Assembly: GCA_011053055.1 (NCBI GenBank)
Contig: DRHT01000019.1
Coordinates: forward strand, 33,401 to 97,400
Source of the DNA: Halopseudomonas sabulinigri
Lineage (GTDB): Bacteria; Pseudomonadota; Gammaproteobacteria; Pseudomonadales; Pseudomonadaceae
Reading direction: 5' to 3'
Length of the DNA stretch: 64,000 bases
Every line of letters begins with the position of its first letter. The first letter of the stretch is position 1. The notes beneath the pieces were generated by a model. That model worked only from the letters and a program-made list of their open reading frames with translations, was not told the DNA's origin and made no database searches. Positions 9,217 through 18,380 of the stretch are shown here, piece by piece. A program made the position numbers and the translations under genes.

Positions 9217-11574
9217 ATGCTCCCGGTCAAGCCAGCAATCATGTTTCTGCTCAGCCTGCTGGTGTGCATCTTCATGTTTGGTACTTGGCTGATGTCCAGC
9301 TTGAATCTGGAGTACGCGCAAAATGCCATGGCTGAGTTGCGGCAGCGACAAATTACCGACACTTTCTACGCCAACCTGGACCGCATCAACGCCCACCATC
9401 GGCAGATGGAATACAACACTCATGGACTGGCCCGCACCGGCAGCCTGTTTGATAGCCTGGAGGACAACTCTGCGGTTACGGTGCAGCGCTTGCGCCAGAG
9501 CCTGCAACAGACGTTGCGAGACTTTCCCGATAGTTACGGCAGCAGCCTATGGTTCGCAGACGGCAGAACCGAGAAGGCGCTTTATGCCTATCGTCAGGAG
9601 AGCAACATTCTGGTCGAGGCCATTCCGGCAGCCGACCAGCAAATGATACGGCAGTGGTATCAGCGCCTGACTGAACTTGAGCAACAATCCAACAGCAATA
9701 TCGATCCCGCCAATAACTGGATGCCCGCTTACTACAAAGCCAGCATCGACAGCGCCGTGATCAGCCACGCGGTTTTAATTTTCAACAACCAGCAACAACC
9801 CATTGGGTTAGCGATTACCGATTGGCGAGCGGAAGATATTGTGCGCACGGTCAGTCGGGTTGAGGTCACCCCCGGCACTTTCTCGTTTTTGCTGGATACC
9901 GAAAACCGCAATCTTTCCAGCCTCTCAGAAGCTAAAAATGTGGCGCAGGCGCAAGAGCTGATCAACGCTATCGTCGACCTGAATCTTTATGAACAACTGA
10001 AACCACAATCCACCACCCGAATACTCAGCACGCGTCAGCTCGCCTCACCCATGCAGCACCTGCAACTTGACTTAAGTCAGCGCGAATATGCGCTGTTCTT
10101 CTCTCGTACCCAGGCTGGCATGCTGTTCGGCATTGGCGTGCCTCAAGCCGAGATTGATGCGGTGCTGGAGCCTATGCGGCAAAGCAACTTCCGAATTGTT
10201 AGCCTGACCGGGCTGATACTGCTGCTGATCTCCGCTCTCATTCTTTATCTAGTGGCAGGCATCCTGCGCCAACTGCATAACCTCTACACCGACAGCCTGA
10301 CAGAGCTACCTAATCGCGAGCGCCTGCTGGTTGATTTAAGAAAGCGTCGTACCGCGTCACTGATCCTGCTCAACATTGACTCTTTCAAAGAAATTAACGA
10401 TTTTTACGGCCACGAATGTGGTGACCACGTCATTATCGAGCTAGCGGATGCACTGGATGACTACCTGGGGAGTCAGCCCGATTGGCAGCAAAGCCGCCTA
10501 TATCGCATGCCCGCAGATGAGCTCGCCGTTTGGTTGCCAGGCGAACACAGCGAAGGACAACTGCAAAAGCAGATCAACCAGCTGCTCGAGTTCATCAGCG
10601 CACTGCGCATCACATGGCACAACCAGGATATACCCGTGAATGCCAGCCTGGGCGCTGCCAGCAGCGCCCAGCGCGGCAGTGAAGATCTGACCAGCGAAGC
10701 CCTGTTGCCTGGCGCAAACATCGCGCTGGAGCTAGCGCGCCTGCATAAAAACAATTACGTCATTTACGATGAGCGCCACAAAGTTCGTGAAAGCTACGAG
10801 CAAAATTTGATCTGGGCCAACCGCTTGAAAGGGGCATTGGAAACAGGTCGTATCGTGCCCTTCTTTCAACCCATCATGGACCTCAAAACCAATCGAATTG
10901 AGAAGTTTGAGTGCCTGGTAAGACTGCTGGATGACCAGGGTGAACCCATCAGCCCTTCACAGTTCCTCGATCTGGCGAAGAAAGTCCGCCTCTATCGCTC
11001 CATTACCCGCTGCATGGTAGAAAGCAGCATGCGGCAATTTGCAGATCTGCCATACACCTTCTCGCTGAACCTATCCTGTGAAGATCTATTGGATCAGGAA
11101 CTATCGGATCACATCATCGCCACTGTTGAACAAAACGAAATCGGTTCCAGGGTGATATTCGAGATCCTCGAATCAGAAGGTATTGAAAACTATGCTGCGG
11201 TGCGTCAGTTCATTGACCGTGCCAAGGCGCTCGGTTGCCGCATCGCGATTGACGACTTCGGCACTGGCTATTCCAACTTCGAGCACCTGCTACGTCTGGA
11301 TGTAGACCTGATCAAGATCGATGGCAGCCTGATTAAGCAACTGGACACCAACGCTACCGCGATGACCATCTGCAAAGGCATAGTGCAGTTTGCAGAGGAG
11401 CTTGGCATGTTGACGGTCGCTGAGTTCGTCCATAGCCCAGCCATTCTGGCGAAGGTGCGCGAACTGGGAGTGACCTTTGCACAGGGTGCTGCCATCGGCA
11501 TGCCATCGGCCAGTTTGATTACCAAGGTCACCATGACCGGCACCGAGCCCGAAGTGAACCGTGCCAAGAGTTAA
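9217..11574 (+). CDS. Membrane GGDEF/EAL protein, degenerate GGDEF, intact-looking EAL
   Basis: Likely c-di-GMP phosphodiesterase in the inner membrane. A membrane segment near residues 5-25, a ~300-residue periplasmic sensor region, a second membrane segment near 328-350 (LTGLILLLISALILYLV), a GGDEF domain and an EAL domain. The GGDEF signature is replaced by PADEL (residue ~428), so cyclase activity is unlikely. The EAL domain has ECL for EAL (~563), NLSCEDL, IDDFGTGYS (~676), LIKIDG and VAEFV, so the metal and catalytic acids appear kept. ATG 9217 is chosen because AAGGA ends 6 nt upstream; the ATG at 9211 abuts that site. Pairs with the Sel1 lipoprotein. Confidence 0.88.
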   Translation: MLPVKPAIMFLLSLLVCIFMFGTWLMSSLNLEYAQNAMAELRQRQITDTFYANLDRINAHHRQMEYNTHGLARTGSLFDSLEDNSAVTVQRLRQSLQQTLRDFPDSYGSSLWFADGRTEKALYAYRQESNILVEAIPAADQQMIRQWYQRLTELEQQSNSNIDPANNWMPAYYKASIDSAVISHAVLIFNNQQQPIGLAITDWRAEDIVRTVSRVEVTPGTFSFLLDTENRNLSSLSEAKNVAQAQELINAIVDLNLYEQLKPQSTTRILSTRQLASPMQHLQLDLSQREYALFFSRTQAGMLFGIGVPQAEIDAVLEPMRQSNFRIVSLTGLILLLISALILYLVAGILRQLHNLYTDSLTELPNRERLLVDLRKRRTASLILLNIDSFKEINDFYGHECGDHVIIELADALDDYLGSQPDWQQSRLYRMPADELAVWLPGEHSEGQLQKQINQLLEFISALRITWHNQDIPVNASLGAASSAQRGSEDLTSEALLPGANIALELARLHKNNYVIYDERHKVRESYEQNLIWANRLKGALETGRIVPFFQPIMDLKTNRIEKFECLVRLLDDQGEPISPSQFLDLAKKVRLYRSITRCMVESSMRQFADLPYTFSLNLSCEDLLDQELSDHIIATVEQNEIGSRVIFEILESEGIENYAAVRQFIDRAKALGCRIAIDDFGTGYSNFEHLLRLDVDLIKIDGSLIKQLDTNATAMTICKGIVQFAEELGMLTVAEFVHSPAILAKVRELGVTFAQGAAIGMPSASLITKVTMTGTEPEVNRAKS

Positions 11575-11683
11575 GCTGTATTGGCTGGCTTACGCTTGAT
11601 CAATATCGCGCCGGCGCCCTAGCCAGCCAGGCCGCATACAACCTGAACCGGCAAACCTTCGGGTGAGGGAAGATCAACCCACT

Positions 11684-12124
11684 CTAGCGATAGATGATAT
11701 CTCCGCGCATGGGCGCGAGTCGTTTTAGTAGTCGATTCTGTACGCGTACAGACAGACCTTCATCGTCCATCGCCGCAATCAGATCCTCCACCAATGCGTT
11801 AAAATCGCCTTGGCTGATATCAAAACCCGCGTGCACGTCAATCATGCTGTCACCGGTATATTCACAAGGACCGCCAGCCTCGACGCAAATCTGCTCCTGT
11901 AGCTTTTCTTGCAACCGGAGTATGTCGGTATCGGCGAAATGGTGCACGATGCGTGCGTCATCAGCAATGCGGTACAACAGGCCTTCCACCACCCGATTGA
12001 TACCCGCCTGCTCACCCATAGCCTGATACAGACTGTCATCCGCCGGCGTTGTATTGGTGGCGCAGCTGGCTACCCCCATGACAACAATACCCGTGCAGAT
12101 AATCTTAACTAATGGTTTGAACAT
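11684..12124 (-). CDS. Group I truncated haemoglobin-like lipoprotein
   Basis: 146 residues. A lipoprotein signal ends at VASC (Cys21, +2 Ala, so an outer-membrane destination is expected). A 2/2 globin fold follows: LYQAMGEQAGINRVVEGLLYRI matches the family N-terminus with Tyr51 at about position B10, and MIDVHAGFDIS holds proximal His98, followed by DFNALVEDL. Heme binding, with O2 or NO as ligand, is therefore likely. An exported, lipid-anchored globin is unusual because most truncated haemoglobins are cytoplasmic. It is last in a four-gene minus-strand operon, 8 nt after the DUF3034 gene. Role inferred: heme-based gas sensing, scavenging or electron transfer. Confidence 0.82.
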   Translation of the reverse strand: MFKPLVKIICTGIVVMGVASCATNTTPADDSLYQAMGEQAGINRVVEGLLYRIADDARIVHHFADTDILRLQEKLQEQICVEAGGPCEYTGDSMIDVHAGFDISQGDFNALVEDLIAAMDDEGLSVRVQNRLLKRLAPMRGDIIYR

Positions 12125-12132
12125 GAACCGCC

Positions 12133-12990
12133 TCAGTAACTCAGTTGCAATGACAAATACAGGCCCTGCTGGCCTTCCAGCGTCGCGATTTCGCCCATAT
12201 CAGCCCACGAGGCGACTACCGCCACACGCTTGCTAGGAAAGTAGCCGACAAATAGGTCTTGCCAGTCGCTTTCTCCAGCGAAGGACAGATTATCCGGTTT
12301 CTCACGGTATTCGACGCCGACTATCCATTGCGGGCTTAACAGCAGACCGACACTGCCTTCCTTCAACAAACTACGGGTGTCGCGGCGATCACCACCAAAA
12401 CCGAGCAGGCCCGTTTCATTTGCCCGTGAGTAACGCAAGGTGCCATTGAGCAGCAGGTTATAGCCACCTACAGCGCCCAGAAACAGGCGCGAAGCTGCAA
12501 GATAATAATCGGTATCTGAATCACGCTTGGCGCCAACCAGTGATGGCACCAGGAAGTTACGTTGGCGCTTATACTGCGCACCAAACGAGACCTGCGGCAG
12601 TTGGTCGTAAATCAGATCACCGAACAGGCGCACTTTCAGCCCGTAGATATCTTGATTTAGGGTTTTTTCGGGCAGGCCTGCGGCTTTGGTCAGCGCATCT
12701 ATATCCAGACGCTGACGAGCAATCGACAGCTCCACGCGATTACCTAAGCTGAGCGCGGCGCCGAAGCTATCCAGCCGATAATCTCCGGTATCGACCCGCG
12801 TCGCAAAAACATCGCCGCCCCATTCATCACGGGTACCGTAGCCAGACAACACCGCCCAAGGCACTATGCCACCACCAGCAGCACCCTCAATACTGGTCGC
12901 ACCGCCCGTCGCGAGCATACGACCACCGGGCTCGGCCATCGCGCCGCTTGCACAAGCCACCAGCAAAGCGGCTATTGCAGCTTTTCTCAT
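12133..12990 (-). CDS. DUF3034-type exported protein
   Basis: 285 residues with a cleavable signal peptide (AALLVACASGAMA, cleaved about residue 19). The mature part is rich in alternating aromatic/hydrophobic strands and ends YLSLQLSY with a terminal aromatic residue, as in small outer-membrane barrels. The sequence resembles DUF3034 proteins, which have no assigned function. The ATG overlaps the stop of the upstream GGDEF/EAL gene by 4 bp, implying coupled translation, and the globin gene follows 8 nt later. Barrel topology is inference. Confidence 0.78.
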   Translation of the reverse strand: MRKAAIAALLVACASGAMAEPGGRMLATGGATSIEGAAGGGIVPWAVLSGYGTRDEWGGDVFATRVDTGDYRLDSFGAALSLGNRVELSIARQRLDIDALTKAAGLPEKTLNQDIYGLKVRLFGDLIYDQLPQVSFGAQYKRQRNFLVPSLVGAKRDSDTDYYLAASRLFLGAVGGYNLLLNGTLRYSRANETGLLGFGGDRRDTRSLLKEGSVGLLLSPQWIVGVEYREKPDNLSFAGESDWQDLFVGYFPSKRVAVVASWADMGEIATLEGQQGLYLSLQLSY

Positions 12991-15290
12991 GCAGACTCCA
13001 CTACTCCGAAGGTACCACGGGTATCCTCAAGCCATTGCTCTAAAGCTGCTGCAGCCAACGGCCGACTAATGAAGTACCCCTGAGCCACATCACAATGACG
13101 CTCTTTCAGCCAGTTCAGGCTGTCTATGCTCTCTATTCCCTCGGCAATCACTTTCAAGCCCATATTGTGCGCCAATTCGATGGTCGACTTGACGATAACG
13201 GCATCGTCGCTGCCCTCCGCAAGCTGCAGCACAAAAGACTTGTCTATCTTCAAGTCTTGCACCGGCAGACTCTTCAGCGTAGCCAACGATGAATAGCCTG
13301 TCCCGTAATCATCCACCGCCAATGCGATACCCAGGTCACGCAGCACACGCAGACTATTCAGGCTGCGCTCAGGGTTTATCATCACTGCACTTTCGGTGAC
13401 TTCCATCGACAGATACTCAGGGCTGATCTGTTGGGCGCGCAGCAGATGCTCGATGCGCTGGGGAAATTGCGGGTCGTCCAAATCACGAGCAGATATATTC
13501 ATCGCTACCTGAAGATGAATACCACGATCTATCCAATTGCGTAACTGCGAGGCAACCGCGGCCATCATCCATTGCGTCAGCATGCCAATGCTGCCGGTCT
13601 GCTCGGCCAAAACAATGAACTCATCAGGAGTGATCGGACCAAGTTCGCTGTGCGTCCAGCGCATCAACGCTTCAACCTGCCGCACTTCGCCGCTGGCCAA
13701 ATCCAATTTCGGCTGAAACACTACCGCCAGCTCTTTGTACTCCGGGGCATAACGAAGGTCCCGCGCCAATCGAATACGTCGTTGGTACGCTTGATCACGC
13801 TGCGCCTGATACACCGCAATGCGTTCCGGGCCGGGAGCAGCGTCTCCCAGTGCAATACTGACTTGGCGTAACAGCTCACCCGCGTCACGCCCTTGCAACG
13901 GCCACTCCACTACACCGGCCATCCATTGCGAGCGGAGCTTGATATCCTCAACCTGCATCTTCTCGCCGAGCTGAGCCAGCATCGCGTCGATAACCACCAC
14001 CGCCTCATCCAGATCACGGCGCTCCAACAACAACAGAAAGCCCACCCCTGGTTGCCAAGCCAGCAATGAATCGGCCGGTAGCTGGCCTCCCAAACACGCT
14101 ACTGACTGGCGTACCAAGGTATCCATGAAACTCTGTCCACGGGCCTTAACCATCAATTCTGCGGTCACCAAATTGCATTGCGCAAGCACACCGCTTTGCC
14201 CACTGACAATCGAGCTATTCAGTCGCTCACGCATCACGCCAACGTTAGCCAATCCGGTCAGTGGGTCATGCAGCGCGTTATGCGCAATCAAACTTTCCCG
14301 CTCGGCGATACCGATCCGCATGGCATCGATGCTTTCGGCCAAGAGCCCTAACTCATCATTGCGGGCAAGCGTGACTTTGTGGGTGTAGTCGCCCCGACCA
14401 ATACGCTTGGCTGCCTCCGCCAACAAGGTGACCGGACGCGCTAAACCGCCGGATAAACGCACCGCCAAAAACGAGGAAGCCAATAGCGCGATCAGCGTGA
14501 TAATCAACAGTTCGCGCTTGAGATCATCGAAGCTCGCCAGCGCATCGCTCAGCGGGCTGGCCATCTGAGCCACCACACTGTAAGGCGCCTGATCCAGAAG
14601 GGTAATGGCGGTAGTCAGATAGCCTTCCCTCTCGAGCCTCTGCGTGCCCTGCTGCAGGCTCATATCCTGCTGTGCATATGGGGTGGTCGAAAAGGTGCTC
14701 ATGACCTCTTTGTCTCGGCTGCTGACAAAGCGAATTTCCAGGCCAGTCAACTTCTGCATTTCGCGGGCCAGCGCAGCGTCCAGGCTGAATGCCATCGCAA
14801 CCTGCCCCACTGGAACGGGCGCGTGCACCACCGCCTCTACCAACAAATAGGGTCGATGATCAATCATCGCAATCAACGCTTGCTCGGAAAATGCTTGCAG
14901 TGACTCCACCTGCGCGGTGTCTGAGCCTGGCATGGTCGCCGACGAAATACGCAGGTCACCCTGCGCATCAAAAAACAATGCCTGGTCAGCACCAATGCGG
15001 CTTGCCTGATTTAGCAAGGCCGAGCGAATGGTCGCTAAATCCCCCGTGGCAACCGCCTGACGGAAGCCGAAGTCTGCTACCAGAATCTGCGTTGCGTTGG
15101 TTAACTCACGCGCTCGAGCTTCCAGCAGATTTCTGAAAACGTTGCTACCTACCTCTAGTTGCCGTTGCGCCTGTCGCTCCGCTGAGAAGTCTGTGCTGGT
15201 ATAAACCGCAAAAAACACAGCCCCCAGTACCAACGACAGCAAGCAGACAGACGTAACTATCAGCCTGGTACGCAGATACCGAATACGCAC
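12987..15290 (-). CDS. Membrane HAMP-GGDEF-EAL protein, degenerate GGDEF, intact-looking EAL
   Basis: 767 residues. First membrane segment at 9-30, a ~220-residue periplasmic sensor domain of Cache-like pattern, second membrane segment at about 257-277, HAMP, GGDEF-like and EAL domains. The GGDEF active loop is replaced (QPGVGFLLLLE), so no cyclase activity is expected. The EAL domain keeps VEALMRW (~539), NISARDL, MEVTESA, VDDYGTGYSS (~660), LKIDKSF and IAEGIE, so phosphodiesterase activity is likely. It starts 3 nt after the cupredoxin gene and overlaps the DUF3034 gene by 4 bp. Its sensor domain is thus made together with a copper-site protein and an exported globin. Confidence 0.9.
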   Translation of the reverse strand: MRIRYLRTRLIVTSVCLLSLVLGAVFFAVYTSTDFSAERQAQRQLEVGSNVFRNLLEARARELTNATQILVADFGFRQAVATGDLATIRSALLNQASRIGADQALFFDAQGDLRISSATMPGSDTAQVESLQAFSEQALIAMIDHRPYLLVEAVVHAPVPVGQVAMAFSLDAALAREMQKLTGLEIRFVSSRDKEVMSTFSTTPYAQQDMSLQQGTQRLEREGYLTTAITLLDQAPYSVVAQMASPLSDALASFDDLKRELLIITLIALLASSFLAVRLSGGLARPVTLLAEAAKRIGRGDYTHKVTLARNDELGLLAESIDAMRIGIAERESLIAHNALHDPLTGLANVGVMRERLNSSIVSGQSGVLAQCNLVTAELMVKARGQSFMDTLVRQSVACLGGQLPADSLLAWQPGVGFLLLLERRDLDEAVVVIDAMLAQLGEKMQVEDIKLRSQWMAGVVEWPLQGRDAGELLRQVSIALGDAAPGPERIAVYQAQRDQAYQRRIRLARDLRYAPEYKELAVVFQPKLDLASGEVRQVEALMRWTHSELGPITPDEFIVLAEQTGSIGMLTQWMMAAVASQLRNWIDRGIHLQVAMNISARDLDDPQFPQRIEHLLRAQQISPEYLSMEVTESAVMINPERSLNSLRVLRDLGIALAVDDYGTGYSSLATLKSLPVQDLKIDKSFVLQLAEGSDDAVIVKSTIELAHNMGLKVIAEGIESIDSLNWLKERHCDVAQGYFISRPLAAAALEQWLEDTRGTFGVVESA

Positions 15291-15293
15291 CCG

Positions 15294-15968
15294 CTACTCC
15301 GCCGCTTTCTTGAAGCGTTGCTGCAACGGAGATAGCACTGGTGTCGGCGCCTGCTTAGCTGAGGACACTGGCAGGCTCAGAACCTGGCCCGCTTGATTCA
15401 GGTCCAGCTCACCGAGTGCGACGGGCGGCTGCTCAAGCTGTGATGGATGCCACCACGAAACCGGCCAGTTGCCAGCCGGCAAATCAGGCAGCGACACAAT
15501 CCCCTGCGCATCGCTCACGGCAAAGCGGGGGCTTTGGGTGACCAGAATGTAGCCAATCATGGAGTCGTGAATATTGCAGCCAAGCACCACTACACCGGCG
15601 CGATCAAAAGCGACCGGAGGTGCCTCAGCGCCCTTGAAAAGACGCAGCTCAAACGGCTTGGCAGAAGAGAAAGAATAGACGTGATGGCGCACATCATCAC
15701 TATTTGGAAAGTCCACCAGGGTGCCAACAGGCGCAACCAATACGCGTGGCACAAACTGTATATCGACCTGATCCATCACATACTGCTGAGACTGCAACGC
15801 GGGTATGCCATCCACGAGCAACACGGCATTGGACAAAGGCGCGCCAGCCTTATCAGTCAACATGACCTGCGCAGCATTACTTTGCACAGTCCAGAGTAAA
15901 GAGACGGCCGCGGATAAGAGGGTAAACATGGCGTAGCGCATTTTCTTGCCGTTCGAGTACTGATACAT
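15294..15968 (-). CDS. Periplasmic cupredoxin-like protein (annotated elsewhere as methylamine utilisation protein)
   Basis: 224 residues with a signal peptide (MRYAMFTLL...NAA, cleaved about 33). The fold is plastocyanin-like, with a probable type-1 copper site: His95/His96 in DDVRHHVYSF, then Cys131, His134 and Met137 in GCNIHDSM. The Cys-to-Met spacing is shorter than in classical plastocyanin. A short carnitine- or carboxypeptidase-regulatory-like strand region follows. No methylamine dehydrogenase genes are nearby, so that name is not supported here. First gene of a four-gene operon with a c-di-GMP enzyme, DUF3034 protein and globin. The start could also be Met10. Confidence 0.8.
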   Translation of the reverse strand: MYQYSNGKKMRYAMFTLLSAAVSLLWTVQSNAAQVMLTDKAGAPLSNAVLLVDGIPALQSQQYVMDQVDIQFVPRVLVAPVGTLVDFPNSDDVRHHVYSFSSAKPFELRLFKGAEAPPVAFDRAGVVVLGCNIHDSMIGYILVTQSPRFAVSDAQGIVSLPDLPAGNWPVSWWHPSQLEQPPVALGELDLNQAGQVLSLPVSSAKQAPTPVLSPLQQRFKKAAE

Positions 15969-16147
15969 GGGCTGTTCGCTCTATAAAGAAGTGATACGGC
16001 AGCCTGCGTACTGCTCCGATCCTCCGACGCTCAAGCTCCAATTGGTGGTCACAGCTGAGATTCGTTGCCCAGTCGTGATTAGCTATGTTGCCTGACATCA
16101 TTCGACGTTAGCATAGCCTGATTGCAAACTGATGTGCAGGAGCGAAG

Positions 16148-17146
16148 ATGACAACCTCGGCCATAAAGCTGTCCATACTGGATTTGTGTTCCGTTACTGA
16201 AGGCGCAACACCCGCAGACGCCCTGCACAACGCCCTAGCGTTGGCAAAACTGGCCGAAACACAAGGCTACAATCGCTTCTGGGTCGCAGAGCATCACAAT
16301 ATGACCGGCATAGCCAGCGCCGCCACCTCGGTGGTTATGGGTTACCTTGCTGCCGGCACCAACAATATCCGCATCGGCTCCGGCGGCATCATGCTGCCAA
16401 ACCACGCTCCGCTGCAGATTGCAGAGCAGTTCGGCACCCTTGAATCGCTTTACCCTGGCCGCATTGATCTGGGTTTGGGCCGCGCGCCCGGCACAGACCA
16501 ATCCACTGCTCAGGCATTGCGTCGTGGCCGTACCGATGGCGAAGATTTCCCGTTGATGCTGGATGAACTGCGCAAGCTGTTCGCCACGCCTACGCCCGAA
16601 CAGCGCTTACGCGCAGTGCCAGGCGCCGGTCTCAACGTGCCTATTTGGCTGCTCGGCTCCAGCACTTTTAGTGCACAGCTGGCGGGGCGCCTCGGCCTAC
16701 CTTTTGCCTTTGCCGGACAGTTCTCGCCAGACTATCTATTCAGCGCACTGCGCCTGTATCGCGAACACTTCACTGCATCAGAACAACTTGCAGAGCCCTA
16801 CGCCATGCTTGGCATCAACGCCTACTTGGCCGATGACCGAGAGCAAGCACATTATCTAGCAACCTCTCACCAGCAAGCGTTTCTCAACTTGATTCGCGGT
16901 CGCCCAGGTCAGATGCCCGCGCCTACTCACGATATGGAAAGCCTCTGGCAGCCCCACGAACGCCACCAGGTAATGTCTACCCTATCCGGCAGCTTAATCG
17001 GCGACCCAGAAGCCGCAGGCGAGCAAATGGAGCAGTTGCTGGAGCGTACCGGCGTAAACGAATTGATCGTCAATAGCCCAATCTTCGACCAGCAAGCTAG
17101 ACAGCACAGCTATGAACTACTGATGCAACTCAACCAACAACGCTGA
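16148..17146 (+). CDS. Luciferase-like flavin-dependent oxidoreductase (YhbW type)
   Basis: 332-residue member of the bacterial luciferase-like FMN monooxygenase superfamily (TIM barrel). Family motifs include WVAEHHNM near residue 45, [16 protein letters not shown], and [10 protein letters not shown] near residue 118. The last is typical of the LLM alkanal-monooxygenase-like group that includes E. coli YhbW. Substrate unknown. ATG at 16148 follows GCAGGAGCGAAG, a good ribosome site. It is divergent from the cupredoxin operon, with about 180 bp between; no shared operator was recognised. Confidence 0.88.
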   Translation: MTTSAIKLSILDLCSVTEGATPADALHNALALAKLAETQGYNRFWVAEHHNMTGIASAATSVVMGYLAAGTNNIRIGSGGIMLPNHAPLQIAEQFGTLESLYPGRIDLGLGRAPGTDQSTAQALRRGRTDGEDFPLMLDELRKLFATPTPEQRLRAVPGAGLNVPIWLLGSSTFSAQLAGRLGLPFAFAGQFSPDYLFSALRLYREHFTASEQLAEPYAMLGINAYLADDREQAHYLATSHQQAFLNLIRGRPGQMPAPTHDMESLWQPHERHQVMSTLSGSLIGDPEAAGEQMEQLLERTGVNELIVNSPIFDQQARQHSYELLMQLNQQR

Positions 17147-17226
17147 AGCAAAATTGTATGGCGGAGAAAACAAATATCTCCGCCCTCTTCCCCAGCGTCA
17201 GCGACTCTGGTACAAAGACCGCCTGT

Positions 17227-17300
17227 GCGGGTGTAGCTCAATGGTAGAGCAGAAGCTTCCCAAGCTTACGACGAGGGTTCGATTCCCTTCACCCGCTCCA
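17227..17300 (+). tRNA. tRNA-Gly (anticodon CCC)
   Basis: A 74-nt cloverleaf: acceptor arm GCGGGTG pairing with CACCCGC, D arm GCTC-AATGGTA-GAGC, anticodon loop TTCCCAA (CCC, reads GGG), T arm GAGGG-TTCGATT-CCCTT and encoded TCCA 3' end. It closely resembles known bacterial tRNA-Gly(CCC). No integrase or attachment-site duplication is seen nearby. Confidence 0.95.
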
Positions 17301-17610
17301 GAATTACGGCTAAGCAATTGATTTAAATAGAATTAAATCACCCTTCCCGCTTTTCCTCGCTGCCCTTAGCTATCTCCAGCGTTGTTCTTTTCCGCGAGCC
17401 GCCACTACACTCAGGGTTAGCCGTTGTTAACTTACTGGCTTGTATGAAAACCAATGCAATCAAGAAGTACTTCCATCACGCTTTTCAACACCATCAAAGT
17501 AAACATAACCTATTGTAAGTATTGAAATTTTATTTACTCATAAGATGGCAATTCGAATCCAATTTAGGCACAATCCGAAGATCGTCAAACAGTCGCAGGA
17601 GTAACTCAGC
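17301..17610. other. Non-coding gap between tRNA-Gly and ferritin gene
   Basis: 310 bp, AT-rich in its last third. A 7-bp inverted repeat (GATTTAA/TTAAATC, 17320-17339) lies just after the tRNA and may help transcription end. The ferritin promoter should be in the AT-rich part near 17505-17570, but I could not fix its elements. No gene is seen. Confidence 0.45.
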
Positions 17611-18075
17611 ATGCAGGGTCAACCAGAGGTCATTAATTGCCTGATCGAACTACTGCGTGGCGAGCTGGGCGCGCGAGACCAGTACTTCCTGCATTCACGC
17701 CTGTACGACGACTTTGGCTACAGCAAGCTGTACGAGCGCATCAATCACGAAATGGAAGAAGAGACGCAGCACGCTGATGCGATTCTAAAGCGCATTCTCT
17801 TTCTGGAAGGCAAGCCGGATATGCGTCCGTCGGAGATCACACCCGGCTTCACTGTGCAGGCAATGCTGGAGTCCGATCTCAAGCTGGAATATGAGGTACG
17901 TGAGAACCTAGCCAAAGCCATTGCGCTATGTGAACAACACAGCGACTACCCCACCCGCGAAATGCTTGAAATACAACTCAAGGATACCGAGGAAGATCAC
18001 GCCTACTGGCTGGAGCAGCAGCTGCGTTTGATCAAGATGGTTGGCGAGCAAAATTACCTGCAGTCGCAAATGTAA
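17611..18075 (+). CDS. ftnA: Bacterial ferritin FtnA (BfrA type, no heme ligand)
   Basis: Iron storage protein, 154 residues. The ferroxidase ligands Glu18, Glu51 and His54 are present (in [10 protein letters not shown] and [11 protein letters not shown]), and the later helix Glu and His are in TEEDHAYW. The residue that binds heme in bacterioferritin (Met52) is Thr here, as in the P. aeruginosa protein first called BfrA and then recognised as FtnA. It should therefore lack heme. The sequence starts [15 protein letters not shown], like that protein. Ribosome site CAGGAGTAACTC precedes the ATG. A strong hairpin follows the stop. Confidence 0.93.
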   Translation: MQGQPEVINCLIELLRGELGARDQYFLHSRLYDDFGYSKLYERINHEMEEETQHADAILKRILFLEGKPDMRPSEITPGFTVQAMLESDLKLEYEVRENLAKAIALCEQHSDYPTREMLEIQLKDTEEDHAYWLEQQLRLIKMVGEQNYLQSQM

Positions 18076-18094
18076 GGCTACGCGCAGCTGCTTG

Positions 18095-18137
18095 AACAAT
18101 GCCCCGACAGCTTCGATTGTCGGGGCATTGTTGTTTG
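18095..18137 (+). terminator. Terminator after ftnA
   Basis: Perfect 15-bp inverted repeat AACAATGCCCCGACA / TGTCGGGGCATTGTT with a 9-nt loop, followed by a T-rich stretch (GTTTG). It begins 20 bp after the ftnA stop. Confidence 0.85.
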
Positions 18138-18380
18138 TGCTCTCGGTTCCTCAGCACCTATGGCCATTCTTCAACCAAGCCAAGTACCCCCTCCCAACCT
18201 TTACGAAATCTTTACATTCTTGCGGCGCCGACTGACACAACGATAGATACGCTAGGCACAGATGGTTAATCTGCCCGGCGCCAGCAATACCGCCCCTGAC
18301 AGAAGTCCCATTGTTTCCTTTTCGACCTCCCAGGATGGCGGTCATTGGCCTGACGTGGATGTCTCTTTCAGGGTTGCCAC
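18138..18380. other. Non-coding gap upstream of the Gly-zipper lipoprotein gene
   Basis: About 240 bp with no supported gene on either strand. It presumably carries the promoter of the two envelope-protein genes that follow. Confidence 0.4.

Noticed and set aside
15294..15968. Methylamine utilisation gene
   Set aside because: The name is used for homologues, but no methylamine dehydrogenase or cofactor genes are here; only the cupredoxin pattern is supported.
17227..17300. tRNA-Gly as an integration site
   Set aside because: No integrase, no repeat of the tRNA 3' end seen nearby, and ordinary core genes on both sides.
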